Shown: positions 24,901 to 35,841, counted from the stretch's first letter. The stretch: DNA of 64,000 bases from Strongylocentrotus droebachiensis (GCA_035222895.1 JAVYIG010007528.1:1-64000), one strand, 5' to 3'. A program made the numbers and translations. The notes: a model not told the origin generated them from the sequence alone.

Positions 24901-27319
24901 GCTCCTAGCATTGACATGCCAGATGAGTCCTCTGGTAACTCCAGCCATGATAATAGGTACACATCCGCTCTGCGCGGCCCAATGCAATACCGTCCGATCG
25001 TCCTACAAGCGAATTAAGGAGGGGAAAAGCATTTGAAATGGATTAGAGGAAAATGTAAACGTCTATATCAAAGAAAAACACTTAATTTGTGTGGAGAAAA
25101 TATATCATAATCGAACATTCTGGATGTAAGCCTGATCTGATTCTGTCATAAAGTCAGTTACTACTTTCGAACGCAGTTCTGACATTTCGAGTCCGTTCAC
25201 TAAGAAATTAAGAAAATTTACGAATAAATTCACAAAATATGAGCTTCATCACATTTGCCAGCATTGCATACAGGATAGATATAACTTTATTTCTGAGTAT
25301 ACTGCCAAACAATCGATTAATCTAATATAAATTAATTTGTTCCATAATTGTACACCATTTCTAGGAAACCCTGATACACAAGAATATTTTACATTTGTAA
25401 GCACAGATCAATCAACGTCCTTTTACGATTATCAGATTTCTCCAGTATCTCAAAAGTCTGTATACTCTGTACCGTGCTATCATATACCGTATAATCTATT
25501 GTTTTGTAACAATCAATTTTTCAAGAAGCTTGTGTAAAATATTTTAAAATACTCCCCAAAGCATTCCTTTTAATGATGATCATTAACATCTGTTACTATT
25601 GCGCTAATTTGTTTGATCTAAAAGGCTATTTCGTTGTTGATTGTGACGATACCTTGATATTTTTCACATTAACATTTTTGTGATACCTTGTAAATTTCAT
25701 TAATTTACACAAGTTGGCCGACGGATTTAATCATGCCATCCACTGTGACTCAAGCATTAATGTAACAACAAACAAACCGATTGAATCAGATCTGTTTTGA
25801 TAATTTACCACACAATGTCCTTGGTCATGTAACTTTATTTGTTTGATAAGGACCAGGGGTCGATGATCGAGAGAAGCATTAATGTATTCTGTATCTATGT
25901 CGGGGTAGTTGACCCAATTACCTTGGTACTAATAGATAATTGTTTCTTCAGTTTTTATAGCAATCAGCAATAAAATGAAACACGAAAAACAATGATTCTT
26001 ATATCTTGTAAAACCTAGATATGAGACAGGGTTTAATTCTGTCATTCCTAAATACGCATGGATTTAGGAAATTATGTTTCTGATGAATTATTAACTGTAA
26101 GAACGCTATTTGATCAAAATACTTTAAACGTTTACATCACTATACACAAGACATAGTCATCTTTGATAGCAAGACATCGCGAGCAAATTCTGGACCAAAT
26201 GTGACAAGATTCTCATTCTCTCATGAACCGAAATGAGATGCAAGCCAGAAGAAAACAAGACATTAGGCTACAGTTGAAATACAAAAAGTGAACACAATAT
26301 CAAAATGAAACACTTAAAAAAAAAATGGATGCTACCCCGCGACCACATGCAAGAATTTGTACCCAATAGACCGATTTACTATCGGGGGTGGGGCTCACAC
26401 TTATAGTCAGTGTATCACCGTCATAGTTAATTAAGGAAACATTATGCCCTTCCAGGATTTAATTAGTTTTTAGACTTTTGCCATGGATAGTTCATTATTA
26501 AACCCAAACGACTCCTGGCAACCGAATCTTATTAACCCAGATCGTTAACTATCAGACAAACACTACATTGTTAGCTTCGATTACTCACTCAGTTTCTACA
26601 TCATTAGATTACCAGAGGTAATATGTTATACTCTTTTTAGATGGCTGAAACTATTGTACTAAATCGACATGATACTTCATCTGGTTTTCAATTATGCATA
26701 ATCAGTGAAAGTTAAGTGGATGAAATAAGGAACGCAATAGATCTCAAAACCTACATTGTCCCTCTAAATTTAAACTGAAACTTTATAAGTCATGAATGCC
26801 GTACACATAACAGGGCCTATAGCTTGTGTTTATGAAGTTGACAACTATATACCTAGCATTAAATGAGAACTACGAGGCAAAGAACATAACTAATGCTCTA
26901 CAATTTAGAAAAAGGGACAGCTAAACAGAGCAGATTGAAATTGAGGGAGAGGGTATATGAGAGGCGGAGAGAAAAACAGAAAAGTATAAAAAAAACAACA
27001 GAAACAGATGGAAAAATACGGAGACAAAGATGATAAAATTATATACATGTAGAATAAGAAATCGAATGCAAAAGAGCTGGCACTGGGGGAAAATAAATTG
27101 CACTTTTCTCTTTTTTCACTTCTCTATCACATTTCCTGAGAAATTCTTTTATCACATCAAAAGATTGTAGTTTATTACCTCATCTTTTTGCAAGACATCC
27201 TCCCCGTCTTCGAGCATCTTCTTGAAAGCTGCGACGTCGGCATTCCTGGCAGCCTGAAGGAGAGGTGGTAGCTCATCCTCCATTTCCTCCGATGGCAGGT
27301 CTTCCCCAGACGACGTCAT
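17144..27319 (-). CDS. Ankyrin-repeat / coiled-coil protein, seven coding exons, 619 residues
   Basis: Coding exons on the minus strand: 27319-27179, 25002-24898, 23093-22995, 22535-22437, 20643-20542, 18869-18789 and 18376-17144 (stop). All introns are GT-AG and phase 0, so each middle exon encodes one ankyrin unit. Residues 1-47 (MTSSGEDLPSEEMEDELPPL...) form an acidic cap. Repeats at about 48-82 (TVLHWAAQSG), 83-115 (GLSPLHEACLAGYV), 116-148 (GYTPLLCAAGNGH), 149-182 (NALHIAAW) and 183-209 (KTAMEFARDQNH) follow. About 210-270 is a charged coiled coil (EQESYFRTKLNLIADKIHKY), then an acidic patch and a long Ser/Pro/Arg-rich disordered tail with a PGSGRPGSGRTGSGK run, ending EDSLEDVEMDQTGS. 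Ankyrin repeats bind proteins, so a scaffold role is likely, but I do not recognise a specific orthologue. An acceptor CAG just upstream (first exon base 27346) indicates a spliced 5' UTR. Confidence 0.88.
18891..18962. repeat. (GA)n microsatellite in an ankyrin-gene intron
   Basis: A nearly pure GAGAGA run lies about 20 bp upstream (in gene orientation) of the exon at 18869-18789. On the transcribed strand it is a CT run and can act as an extended polypyrimidine tract. Confidence 0.9.
20925..21130. repeat. CACCAT-type microsatellite
   Basis: Repeated CACCAC and CATCAC triplets in the intron before the exon at 20643-20542. Open frames across it are repeat products. Confidence 0.85.
21140..21245. 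repeat. Cluster of inverted CGCCCCCGTG units, copy 1
   Basis: The motifs ATCGCCCCCGT, CTCACGGGGGCGAT and AATCGCCCCCGTG alternate in both orientations over about 100 bp of otherwise AT-rich intron and can form strong hairpins. A related cluster is at 22253-22331. Confidence 0.7.
21623..22000. mobile_element. TIR element with ends CAGGGGCGGATC / GATCCGCCCCTG
   Basis: A perfect 12-bp terminal inverted repeat encloses 378 bp. Such ends are common in hAT-type MITEs, but I see no clear 8-bp target duplication. The interior has two copies of a block of about 100 bp (from about 21745 and about 21848) sharing GTAGATGCCAGGAAAACA and TCGCCTCGCCGCT..GCGGCTCGTGGACGATG. Confidence 0.65.
22253..22331. repeat. 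Cluster of inverted GCCCCCGTG units, copy 2
   Basis: AGAGCCCCCGTCAG, GCTCACGGGGGCTCT and AGAGCCCCCGTG alternate in orientation with short spacers, echoing the layout of 21140-21245 with a changed stem. A CACCAC microsatellite is next to each cluster. Confidence 0.65.
22619..22885. repeat. Dispersed repeat beginning CAGGGGCGTACG, with poly-G/C and poly-A runs
   Basis: The order of blocks (GGGGCGTACG, poly-G, TTTAACCCCCC-type runs, AAATAAAAAAAT, GCCCACGGCTAACCT, AAAAAAGGTGACCTTACCCCC) recurs in inverted orientation at about 62390-62570. Its outer limit at the poly-C side is uncertain. Confidence 0.55.
23158..23886. mobile_element. 0.7-kb TIR element, copy 1 (ankyrin-gene intron)
   Basis: This block and 36155-36879 are colinear and mostly identical over about 725 bp. 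The ends form inverted repeats around CATGGACCT..TACGGATGGACATTCA. This copy is flanked by GTTTCAG on both sides of its CATG ends, a plausible 7-bp target duplication. No transposase is evident, only short frames. It lies between the exons at 24898 and 23093. Confidence 0.75.
24255..24865. repeat. CAT/ATC microsatellite with a 229-bp internal tandem duplication
   Basis: About 600 bp of CATCAT-type triplets end about 30 bp from the donor of the exon at 25002-24898. A block containing CAACACCATGATCATC, TCTTCTTAGCAGCAGCAGC and CACTGTTCATCATCAACACC occurs twice, 229 bp apart (24362 and 24591). The long Ile- or Met-rich open frames are artefacts. Confidence 0.9.
25025..27178. other. First coding intron of the ankyrin gene, no feature seen
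   Basis: About 2.1 kb of AT-rich sequence between the coding exons at 27179 and 25002. I found no coding exon, RNA gene or clear transposon ends. Confidence 0.5.
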
Positions 27320-27346
27320 CGCCGTGATCGAACGTCAGTGAGAAGT

Positions 27347-28050
27347 CTGTCACAAGAGGAGAGGGTATCAGGTAGATTGTGTTATAAATATCAGAGGGAG
27401 GAATCTGGAGCAAGAGTCCTATGATCAAATACCCTTATCGTCGCGTTCCCGCGGCAGAATAATAGCGAGAATGGACGCAATACAAAGACGACGGATGTAC
27501 ATTTCGAAACATGTTTCGAAGTTTAACCGTTATTACTCGACTACATGTATGAAACATATTTTAACCTGTATTTCAAAGTTAAGACTTTAGTACCCAAAAC
27601 TTTAAATTGAGCTCCACCCCCCCCCCCTCCAAAACAAAATAATAATAATTGTCTTCTTGCCGATTCTTCAGGGCAAACAACAAAAGGTTTATTCATATCA
27701 GCAATATGTACCTTGAAGGTATTTAATTTGCCGATATATAATTCAATGAAATTAACATGAATAAGTTGAACTTAACTCATAGATTACTAGATTCCTATGA
27801 ATTTATTACTAAAACTCACCAAGATTAAAGACACCATGCAAAAGATATCATAAATTCCAAGAGATGTCTTCTCATCCCATGCAGTATTGTAAAGAATAAA
27901 TATTAACACAGAGGTCTAAAGACACTGGACATCCACCACAATCACAACCTTTGTTGAATAAGTAGACCTGATTGCCACTGTTAAAATAAGCTCAGCAGCA
28001 ATAAAGATTGCAATTATTGTTGAGTGGTATAGGGAATGTGAGTCCAGTAG
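27347..28050. other. Non-coding sequence upstream of the ankyrin-gene start
   Basis: The reverse-strand acceptor next to 27346 means this is probably a 5' UTR intron. It has a poly-C run at about 27618-27627 and no coding potential that I can see. Confidence 0.5.
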
Positions 28051-28546
28051 GCTGCTCTGAATAAACTGATCACGGACTTTAACCGCGATAAAACAAAGCT
28101 TTACTATACTAACTACATGCTTTGTAACCAAGTACGCGTGCCCTTTTCGAGATCGGGGGCGTAGCCGAAACCAGACTATATGGGACAAGCAGTTCCATTC
28201 AAACCAAACTCATCTCAGGCTATAGTTGGCAAGTGTAAATCAGATATATTTGGTGAATATCTGGAAAAGGGTATGAGGAGCTCAGATAATGTACAAGATT
28301 TTTTGAGGCGGGTCAACAACAGCAACTCTAATAGTTGACTAATATTGTAGAAAATAAAGTAAGATAGTGCGACCCGGTTAGATCCGTATTTCCTTATAAT
28401 TGTTCATGTGTGTTTTTATGTTACCTATGTTTAATCTTTCTTTGTTTTCCTTTCTCTTATCTATATCAATTTTAGTTGAATTATTGTATATGCCATGTAT
28501 ATAGTTTTACCTTTGAAATAAAACTATAATAAATAAATAAATAAAA
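28051..28546 (+). pseudogene. Probable retrocopy pseudogene: C-terminal coding end, 3' UTR and A-rich tail
   Basis: From 28051 to the TGA at 28336-28338 one frame reads 95 codons with a single internal TAG at 28162-28164. It contains LNKLITDFNRDKTKLYYTNY, then GQAVPFKPNSSQAIVGKC and EYLEKGMRSSDNVQDFLRRV before the end. The composition looks like a real protein and not random translation, but I do not recognise the family. A T-rich 3' region follows, with AATAAA at 28517-28522 and an A-rich tail (AATAAATAAATAAATAAAAA), as in a reverse-transcribed mRNA. The 5' part is missing. Alternatives are the end of an uncharacterised non-LTR element or a real terminal exon with a sequencing error at the TAG. 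Confidence 0.4.
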
Positions 28547-29357
28547 AGTCCGTGGTACGTCACTAGATCATTTCCTATGAAGACAGGGCTGTCAGGTATT
28601 GTTTTTAAACAACTTAGCCAAAGAATTTTAAACAAGCAAGCCTTACCCTCTTCCCGAAAAAAATATGTGAGTCGGCATTGTTTTATTTATACCTACAGGT
28701 ATATAGTGTCACGCCTTCCCAGTCTTTGGTGACGACAGATGGCGGCACACCGCAAATTTGTTTTTTGACGGATTGATGACAAAACGGGGACAAAACAATG
28801 AAATAACGATAATGATAACAATTCATTTTGAAATGACGACAAGCAACTGGATATAAGCAAATGTAATGAAGATATCTGAGATATATTATCACGTTGTGTC
28901 TGTCTATTTTAATGAAACTAAAGTTATGAATTGTAATGGTCATTAGACGGCCGGGTGAAACATAATTTTGTTGTATTGTAAGTGGGATACAAAATGAAAA
29001 GTATGAACTGCCTGTAAAGTTTACGAAGAAAAAAAGAGTTTCCCATGTGAAGATTATAATAGGATATTAACAGTGTTTATACAACTTAATTGTTTATTTA
29101 TTCAGTCTTTTTTTAATACAGTGTAGTCATAAATTCTAAACTAGTACACTATTCCGTCAATTTATTTGAAAAGGGATTTGACGTAAGCATATGTTATTGG
29201 TCCCACGCTAGTTTAATTCTGTTCGAAAAAGAAAGAACACGATCTAAAACACTTTCCAACTATCTGGTTTTCTGTAAATAATTCCTAACAGTACTTGTTT
29301 ATTGCCTTCATTTCTAGCCACATTAATTCAATATCATCAGTGTCTAGATCATGTCTT
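28547..29357. other. Intergenic or intronic sequence, nothing recognised
   Basis: AT-rich sequence with short open frames only; no motif, repeat end or RNA gene seen. Confidence 0.5.
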
Positions 29358-29630
29358 CTATACATAATTTATATTTTCTTTTAAATAGCATGAAACGCCT
29401 CCTCCAAACTGATTGCGATCTTTCCTTTCATACTTAAAACCATCGATAGAAAGCATGGTACATGACTGTAATATATCTTTATTAATCCAAGTTTCAGAAA
29501 GTGACATTATATCATATGGATTACACTTTAAAAATTGCTCTAAATCTTGATTGTCTGTCAGAAGAGGTATAGTAATACAGGTTGGATTTCTTCTTCGACA
29601 AGTTCCATAGCAAATGGTAATGGTAAACAA
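29358..29630 (-). mobile_element. Non-LTR retrotransposon fragment: N-terminal endonuclease region
   Basis: The minus-strand frame contains NPYDIMSLSETWINKDI and GFKYERKDRNQFGGGVSCYL, matching the early endonuclease motifs of CR1/jockey-type elements (L.ETW followed by R.....GGGV..Y). It lies downstream of the 3' end of the next element, so it is a separate truncated insertion. Confidence 0.75.
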
Positions 29631-29652
29631 ACATTTCTGATATCGCCAATTA

Positions 29653-30714
29653 AGTATTCAAGTATTCAAGTATTCAAGTATTCAAGTATTCAATTTTATT
29701 TCACATCTCTTTAAAAAACACATTAAAAGATATACAAACAAATCATTATTTAAAACAATATAAATATATACAAAAAACATTCATTTACATTGTACTGATG
29801 AAATAAGGATGAAGGGTGGAGGATGTGGGGGATCAACAAAGGCCATTGGCCTGTCAAGGTTGATCCCCTATATTTCCACCCTTCAAGAGAAATACATTAT
29901 ACAAAATATAAAAAATAAAAACAATCAAACAAACAGATAATATAACATAGCATAATCACATAAAAAACACAACATAATTATTTACATAAATCACATAAAA
30001 GGCAATTAGATCAAATAAAACTACTCACAATTAAGAAGATAACATTTATATTTTTTCCTGAATGTAAAAACAGTGGATATTTCTTTTAATACGTTTGGCA
30101 ACTCATTCCAAAGCTGTGGGCCTTTAAAACTTACTGTAGTTCTTGAAAAGTTAAAAATATAAAAAAGGTACATACATTTTATTGGAATTTCTTGTTTTAT
30201 ATTTATTGATGTTGCAATTATATTCGAAATAGTCATGAAAGTTATTGGGCAATAGTTGTTTAGAATAAGAAAACATAAACGCTGCTAGTTGTAATTTATT
30301 TATATCAAATATATTCAATATTTTTAACTTTTCAAATAATTGTTGGGTATGTGCTAAATAGTTTGATTTGGTAATTGCTCGTATTGCACGTTTCTGTAGT
30401 AAAAACAATTTTTGTGATAAATAAAATGAGCAACCGCCCCATACAATATTAGAATACATAAAATGTGATAGAATCATACAGTTATACAAATTTGTTAAAA
30501 TCTTCAGTGGTAAAATGTGTTTTAAAATATTAAAGACTCCAATGGATTTAGATATTTTTAAAGCAATGTAATTAACATGTTCCTTCCTGTTCAATTTTTC
30601 GTCAATGATTACTCCAAGAAATTTAGTACTGGTTTCTCTCTTTATACTTAGATCATTAAGTTCAATATTTATTACATTATCTTGTATTCTACAATTCCTA
30701 CTCTTAAATATCAT
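29653..30714 (-). mobile_element. CR1-like non-LTR retrotransposon, 5'-truncated: end of the reverse transcriptase ORF and 3' UTR
   Basis: The minus-strand frame from 30714 reads STKFLGVIIDEKLNRKEHV, ILPLKILTNLYNCMILSHF and LFLLQKRAIRAITKSNYLAH, the classic C-terminal reverse transcriptase thumb region. A frame shift near 30151-30236 leads into SFKGPQLWNELPNVLKEIST and the stop at 30021. The 3' UTR has a stem-loop (GGGGATCAAC at 29828-29837 with GTTGATCCCC at 29859-29868). The element ends in repeats of GAATACTT (29653-29692 on the opposite strand), typical of LINEs that end in a microsatellite. The catalytic core is missing, so the copy is inactive. Confidence 0.85.
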
Positions 30715-31791
30715 ATAACATGTTTTATCGCGATTAATTAAGAAAACTTTCTATGGGATTGTTGTATTGTCGACAATTGCTATTCGGATGAAGAAGCCTG
30801 AAGGATACTGTCATCTCAGATCTGAGCATGAATGAAGTTCCAAATTTTTAAGATGCATTATGCCCAAAACACAATAATTTATGTTTATGAAGGATATATC
30901 AATCTTGGTTATATATTATACTCACGTTTTGCAGGTGCCGGTGAATAACAAATTTAATAAAAAATGCCGCTCCTCAAAAGTAATGTTGCCATCAAAACTT
31001 GAACAACAATTAACATGGCAGTTGTAGATGAGCAAATAGCCAATTGATATCACTTCCACATCAAGAAAAACGTTTATCGGATTCTATCACGGTGTCAGTT
31101 CCAAACCTTATACCTTATGTAGAATGCGCTTTTGAATTATGAAACGAAAAATCATCACAATATCCTTCCCAGATCGTCGATCGCAGATTTGTGTCAAATA
31201 ATTATAAATGGCGAAAGAGTTACTCCACGATAATTGTATAAATCTATATCATTCTCCTATGAAAAATTGCCGTCTCGCAATTTAAAGTGAACCCATGATT
31301 CAATACACCATTTCCGTGAGAAAAACGTTGAGTATACTTCAAATAGGGTCTTACATCCAATAGCTCCGTAGGACTATCTCATCACACATTTAGTATGAAA
31401 AAGCGATCATATTGGGGGTACTTACCTGGGGGTGGCATTGTATAAGACCATGGTCTATACAAACGATGACTCGCTGGACACCTTTTGTTCCTGGGGTTTT
31501 GCTGGTCAATCCTTTTAATAGTCATAACTCGCATCCTTGACCGTTATTGTCCACTATTCCGGCTTCTTTTGCTTTTCAAAGATCAAGTCATGACCCTCTA
31601 TGACTATTTAAATATCATTTTATTTACGGGGATGTTATGGTCAAACCTCCCTTGCAGGCTGTGTGTCTATTAACTATTTTATGGCATAATATATGCCCAG
31701 GTGGTCAATTATAGACACTTTACACAGTCTGTGTTCCTAGGATAAACCATTTCCATTATCAACGGGGAGACGAAAATTGATAAACTTGATA
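30715..31791. other. AT-rich non-coding sequence with a near-palindrome
   Basis: No gene seen. At 31438-31462 TTGTATAAGACC and GGTCTATACAA form a near-palindrome. On the minus strand CCCAG|GTAAGTAC (exon end at 31426) is an excellent splice donor and might belong to a 5' UTR exon of the ankyrin gene. Confidence 0.4.
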
Positions 31792-31931
31792 CCAGGGCCT
31801 CGTCTTACAAAGACTTACGATTGATCCAAATCAATCGCAAGTCCTCCAATCAATCGCAAGTTTGCAGTGTCCTATCTCTTATATGTACATTGTTGCGATT
31901 GATATCAACTCTTTGTAAGACGGGGACCAGG
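31792..31931. mobile_element. Small MITE with CCAGG..CGTCTTACAAAGA inverted ends
   Basis: The left end CCAGGGCCTCGTCTTACAAA and the right end, whose reverse complement reads CCTGGTCCCCGTCTTACAAA, enclose repeated AATCAATCGCAAGT motifs. Total about 140 bp, no coding. Confidence 0.65.
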
Positions 31932-32975
31932 TTCGAATTAACTTCGAATTAACTCTGCCTTGTTTCCACTGTAGCGTAGAGTTCAGTGCATGCTCTTTAA
32001 AATCTGCGATCATTCTTGTATTTAAACGTAGATGGCGGCAAGCCTAAATGATATTGTGATCTTTGAAGCATTAAATCAGTGTTTGGTGAAGGCACAGGGA
32101 TTGTAAAACTTTACCTACTAAAGCTCTAATAGACTCTTGTCTAACATTTGTTTGGGTAGATCAAATTCATTCGAAGGAATCGCTACTTCTGGTAATTACG
32201 GTAACAAATTATCACAGAATTAAACGAAACTATAACACCGAATGTTCAATAAGTAACAAATAAATGATACCAACCAGATGATTGTTGTAAACAAGGTCGA
32301 TACGCTAATCATGAGCAACCAGATTGAGGTTCATGTATGGATAGTCCCAAACGCATGTTGATCAGGTTGTCTCAAATATGCATAAATGAATTTTGCGTTG
32401 TTGTTTTTTCCAGCTATTTTTTCAGTTTGTTATTTTGCTGGTCTGAATTGTCAATTTATTGCTTGGTAAATGTTCAGGATATGTATTTTTTAAATGTCTG
32501 AATATGAAATCGTATTGAATTGATTAGATTTTTATCGTCATGATTGACAGGTCGTCTTATTATAATTTTTACAATTTTAAATGATGTTATAATAAAATCT
32601 TCACGAAAAGATCTTTTATAATAGTTCTGGGCAAACAGAACGAAGAACCCGTTCACCAATCAATTTAATATTTTACCGGAATTTACAGCCTTAGATTGCC
32701 ACGTCTCTTCTCTGTCAGTGTTTGTGACCCATGTTAATAGTATACTACTTTGCCCTTACCGTATAAGGTGATCATAAAGAGGTTCGGGGTTAAAATATCT
32801 CGGCCCAATGCAACTTTTTTTCATACTCATTTCACTTGAAGATTATCATGAAGATCCATCTTATCCATTCCAGCTACACCCATACGGGTGACACCCAGCA
32901 TCATTATAATCATCTTGATTACATATAGTGTGCTCGGCACTCGTAGGAGGAAACGAAGAAATAGATTACCATGAT
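31932..32975. other. Non-coding sequence, nothing recognised
   Basis: AT-rich DNA with short open frames lacking family motifs. Confidence 0.5.
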
Positions 32976-32984
32976 TTATCATCT

Positions 32985-33125
32985 CCTTCTCTCTCTCTCT
33001 TTCTCTCTCTTGCTCTCTCTCTCTCTCTCTCTCTCCCTCTTCCCCTCTCCCCCTCTCCCTCTACCTTTTTTTGGATCTCTTTCTATCCATTTATCTTGTC
33101 CTTCTCCTTTGTTTTCCTCCCCCTC

Positions 33126-33156
<31 letters not shown>

Positions 33157-33258
33157 TCCCCGTTATCTCTCTCTCTCTCTCCCTCTCCCTCTCTCTCTTT
33201 CACTCGTTGTTTTCTCTCTCTCTTTCTCAGTATCTCTCTCTCTACCACTCACTCTCTT

Positions 33259-33310
<52 letters not shown>

Positions 33311-33312
33311 AC
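32985..33312. repeat. (CT)n-rich microsatellite, about 330 bp
   Basis: CTCTCT runs are interrupted by short unique segments (33062-33117). Ser/Leu-rich open frames across it are artefacts. Confidence 0.9.
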
Positions 33313-33339
33313 TCTTCCCTCAGATCTATATACTCTTCT

Positions 33340-34248
33340 TTCTATACATTTATTTAATTCTTTCTTCTATAGCTGCTTTCATCCTATCCTTCTCCTTTCT
33401 CTCTCCCAATCACCGTCATCTACCTATAGTAAGCTAAATGCGATCTCCGTGATGCAAACATGACAGCAAGTCAATTAGCGTTTGAGATTATTTGTTGATA
33501 TTAAAGTCAAGAGCAGAAGTACAATCTAAAATAACACAAGATACATATACAGATATGTTAGGAATCAGGGAAATACGATGGATATTTCATGTTCATCTCT
33601 CATCACACTCCCATTTGGTCACAAATATCATCCTTTTCCCCATTCCTACTATTTTCTTTACTTACACCTCCTCCGTCATTTAAGACCTCTCATATCACTA
33701 CAATTTTCTCTCTATGAATCTCTGAATAACAGCATAAACCCAAAGGCAATCCCAATATGAGGAGCTCTTCTTTGGCTAGCTAAATAATTACTTTCCTAGC
33801 TTAGGTACCGTTGAGATATTGAATTCATAATTAGACTCAGATGAAAGGTATAAAGCAGGTTGTGATTATTAAAAAGATGCGTGAATAGGGCAGGGAGGAT
33901 CGTCTCTATAAAGTGGATCGTTTGCCTTATCAGACAAAGATGGAACTCCAGTTTGCTCGAGACATTCCAAGATTATTTCCTCACATTTTTTCAATATGAA
34001 TTTCATTTCGAAATTTCTTTGAAGCTGCAAGTAATCATGCTAATTATTATTTATATTTAGAATATTATTATATTGTGAAAATTATTTATCGAGTATATAT
34101 TTATATATAATCAAATTGGAAAACATAAGGGCAAAAAAAGGGATGGGGAGAGGGTCTAAGAAGTTAAAAGACTGCTCTTTACAAATCACATACGCTGTGT
34201 AGAAAGGAAGGGCGTATCAGGGTAGCTAAATGGTAAATGAGGTTTATA
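33340..34248. other. Non-coding sequence, nothing recognised
   Basis: AT-rich sequence without a recognisable gene. A possible dispersed repeat starts at 34249 with CAGTGCGTCCCAGAAAAAAC; its end could not be defined. Confidence 0.4.
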
Positions 34249-34656
34249 CAGTGCGTCCCAGAAAAAACGAAACCGAGAAGTATCGATGTTTTATCATAAC
34301 TTAATCACAACCATAGTTAATGAATGATACATATTTGGAAAGCTTAGAGTCTCCTCTTTAAGTTGATGCTACTCAGATGGTGCATATTTCACGCATTAGT
34401 GATTAAAAGCAATTTGAAGGAAGGAAACCAAAAAGACATTTGGCGGGCGGTATCTGAATTTCGAAGAAAAATTCACATTTCTAGAAAGTTGAGTTTCTGC
34501 CCTTTCATATGATACCTCAATCAGGAAAAATGAGCCAGGAATAACAAAGTTCTGTTTGTTTAAAGTAGCCCTTACATTTTCATAATTTTAACAAACGAAG
34601 TCGTTTTCACTGGGTGCCTGCCGTAGCAAAAAGCAGATTTGACAAAAGACTTAACT

Positions 34657-34866
34657 CCGTTTCGTTGACAATCAGCCATGCATGAAGACTCTCGTCTACG
34701 GCTGATTGTCAACGAAACGGGGCGTTTCATGAAACTTGTCATCTGTGACAAATAACAGTTTTTGTTATAAGCTACTGAAATCCTTGCTTCTGATTGGAAA
34801 TCAGCAGATTTGTCACTGATTTTTGTCATTTGTCATTGAAGAAAGGCTTTGTGAAACGGGTCCCTG
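34657..34866. repeat. Hairpin with 21-bp perfect arms followed by a GTTTCATGAAAC-type repeat
   Basis: CCGTTTCGTTGACAATCAGCC (split as CCGTTTCGTTG, ACAATCAGCC) at 34657-34677 is the exact reverse complement of 34700-34720, with a 22-nt loop. The following sequence to 34866 starts GGGGCGTTTCATGAAACTTG and ends TTTGTGAAACGGGTCCC, again partly inverted. Probably nested MITE ends. Confidence 0.7.
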
Positions 34867-35212
34867 ATCCTTCACAGTGTACATACTGTTCATTCTATAT
34901 AATGTTTCAGTCTATGTCTCGTTATACATGCAGAATGACGAAGCCATATTTCATACAAGATGGCTTCCTGATTCCTCAATCACGGAGTCCCAGACCTTGC
35001 CCCGAAGGCAAGGAATATAACACACAATGTGGAAAGAAATATTGACGCTAGAGGTTCAAGTGTTTTTAACGTTCAGGTTCAAGTAGCGAGCGAAGAGCAA
35101 TGTCCATATTGCTTCAGCCTTCTGAAGCATATATCCCTTCGAAGGTTTCGCTCTACATTATATGGATACTGTGGATCACGCTATCAGATAAGGCAGATAA
35201 AGAATATAGGAA

Positions 35213-35308
35213 AGGAGAGGAGGAGGAGGAGGACGAGGACGAGGAGGAGGAAGTGGAGGAGGAGGAGAAGAAGAAGAAGGAGAAGAAGAAGAAGAAGAAA
35301 AAGAAGCA

Positions 35309-35387
<79 letters not shown>

Positions 35388-35725
35388 AAGAAGAAGACGA
35401 CGAACAGGAAAAAAAGAACAAGTAAAACAGATGATAGAGGGGGAGGAGAAGAAAAAGAGCAAGAAGAAGAAGAAGAAGGAGAAGGAGGAAGAGGAGGAGG
35501 AGGAGTAGAAGGACGAAGAACAGAAAAAATAAGACCAAGAAGACAAAAAAAGAAGATGGAGGAGAAGAAGAAGAGGAAGAAGAAGATGAAGAAGGAGAAG
35601 AAAGAGGTGAAGGAGGAGTAAGAGGAGGAGGAGGAAGAGGAGGAGGAGAACCAGAACAAGAACATGAACAAGAAGAACAAGAAGACAAGAAGAAGGTGGA
35701 GGAGGAGGAGGAGAAGAAGAGAAAA
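35213..35725. repeat. Purine-rich AGG/AAG/AAT triplet microsatellite, about 510 bp
   Basis: GAG, AAG and AAT triplet runs on the plus strand. The Glu/Lys/Asn-rich frames and their minus-strand counterparts come from the repeats and are not genes. Polypurine/polypyrimidine DNA of this length can form triplex structures. Confidence 0.9.
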
Positions 35726-35765
35726 AACCCATCACAAATATTAATATAATATAGACAAGTATATA

Positions 35766-35841
35766 ATAATAATAGTTCAGTTCTTGTATAGCGCATAATA
35801 CGTTATGAAATAACATGTCTATGCGCTTCCAAAGAGCTTTA
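35766..35841 (+). repeat. Dispersed 'AGCGC' repeat, diverged copy 3
   Basis: AATAATAATAG, then CTTGTATAGCGCATAATACG and ACATGTCTATGCGCTTCCAA: the same plan as the copy at 4938 with substitutions. Confidence 0.5.

Noticed and set aside
24194-24908. Open frames of 179-227 codons rich in Ile or Met
   Set aside because: They are translations of the CAT/ATC microsatellite.
29640-29700. CRISPR-like short direct repeats
   Set aside because: The units (AAGTATTC) are directly adjacent without spacers and form the microsatellite 3' tail of the retroelement; the genome is eukaryotic.
31417-31480. U1 snRNA-like 5' end (TACTTACCTGG on the plus strand)
   Set aside because: The match ends after about ten bases; no U1 stem-loops, Sm site or 3' stem follow. 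It is better explained as a reverse-strand splice donor or chance.
32928-33463. Ser/Leu-rich open frames
   Set aside because: Products of the CT microsatellite.
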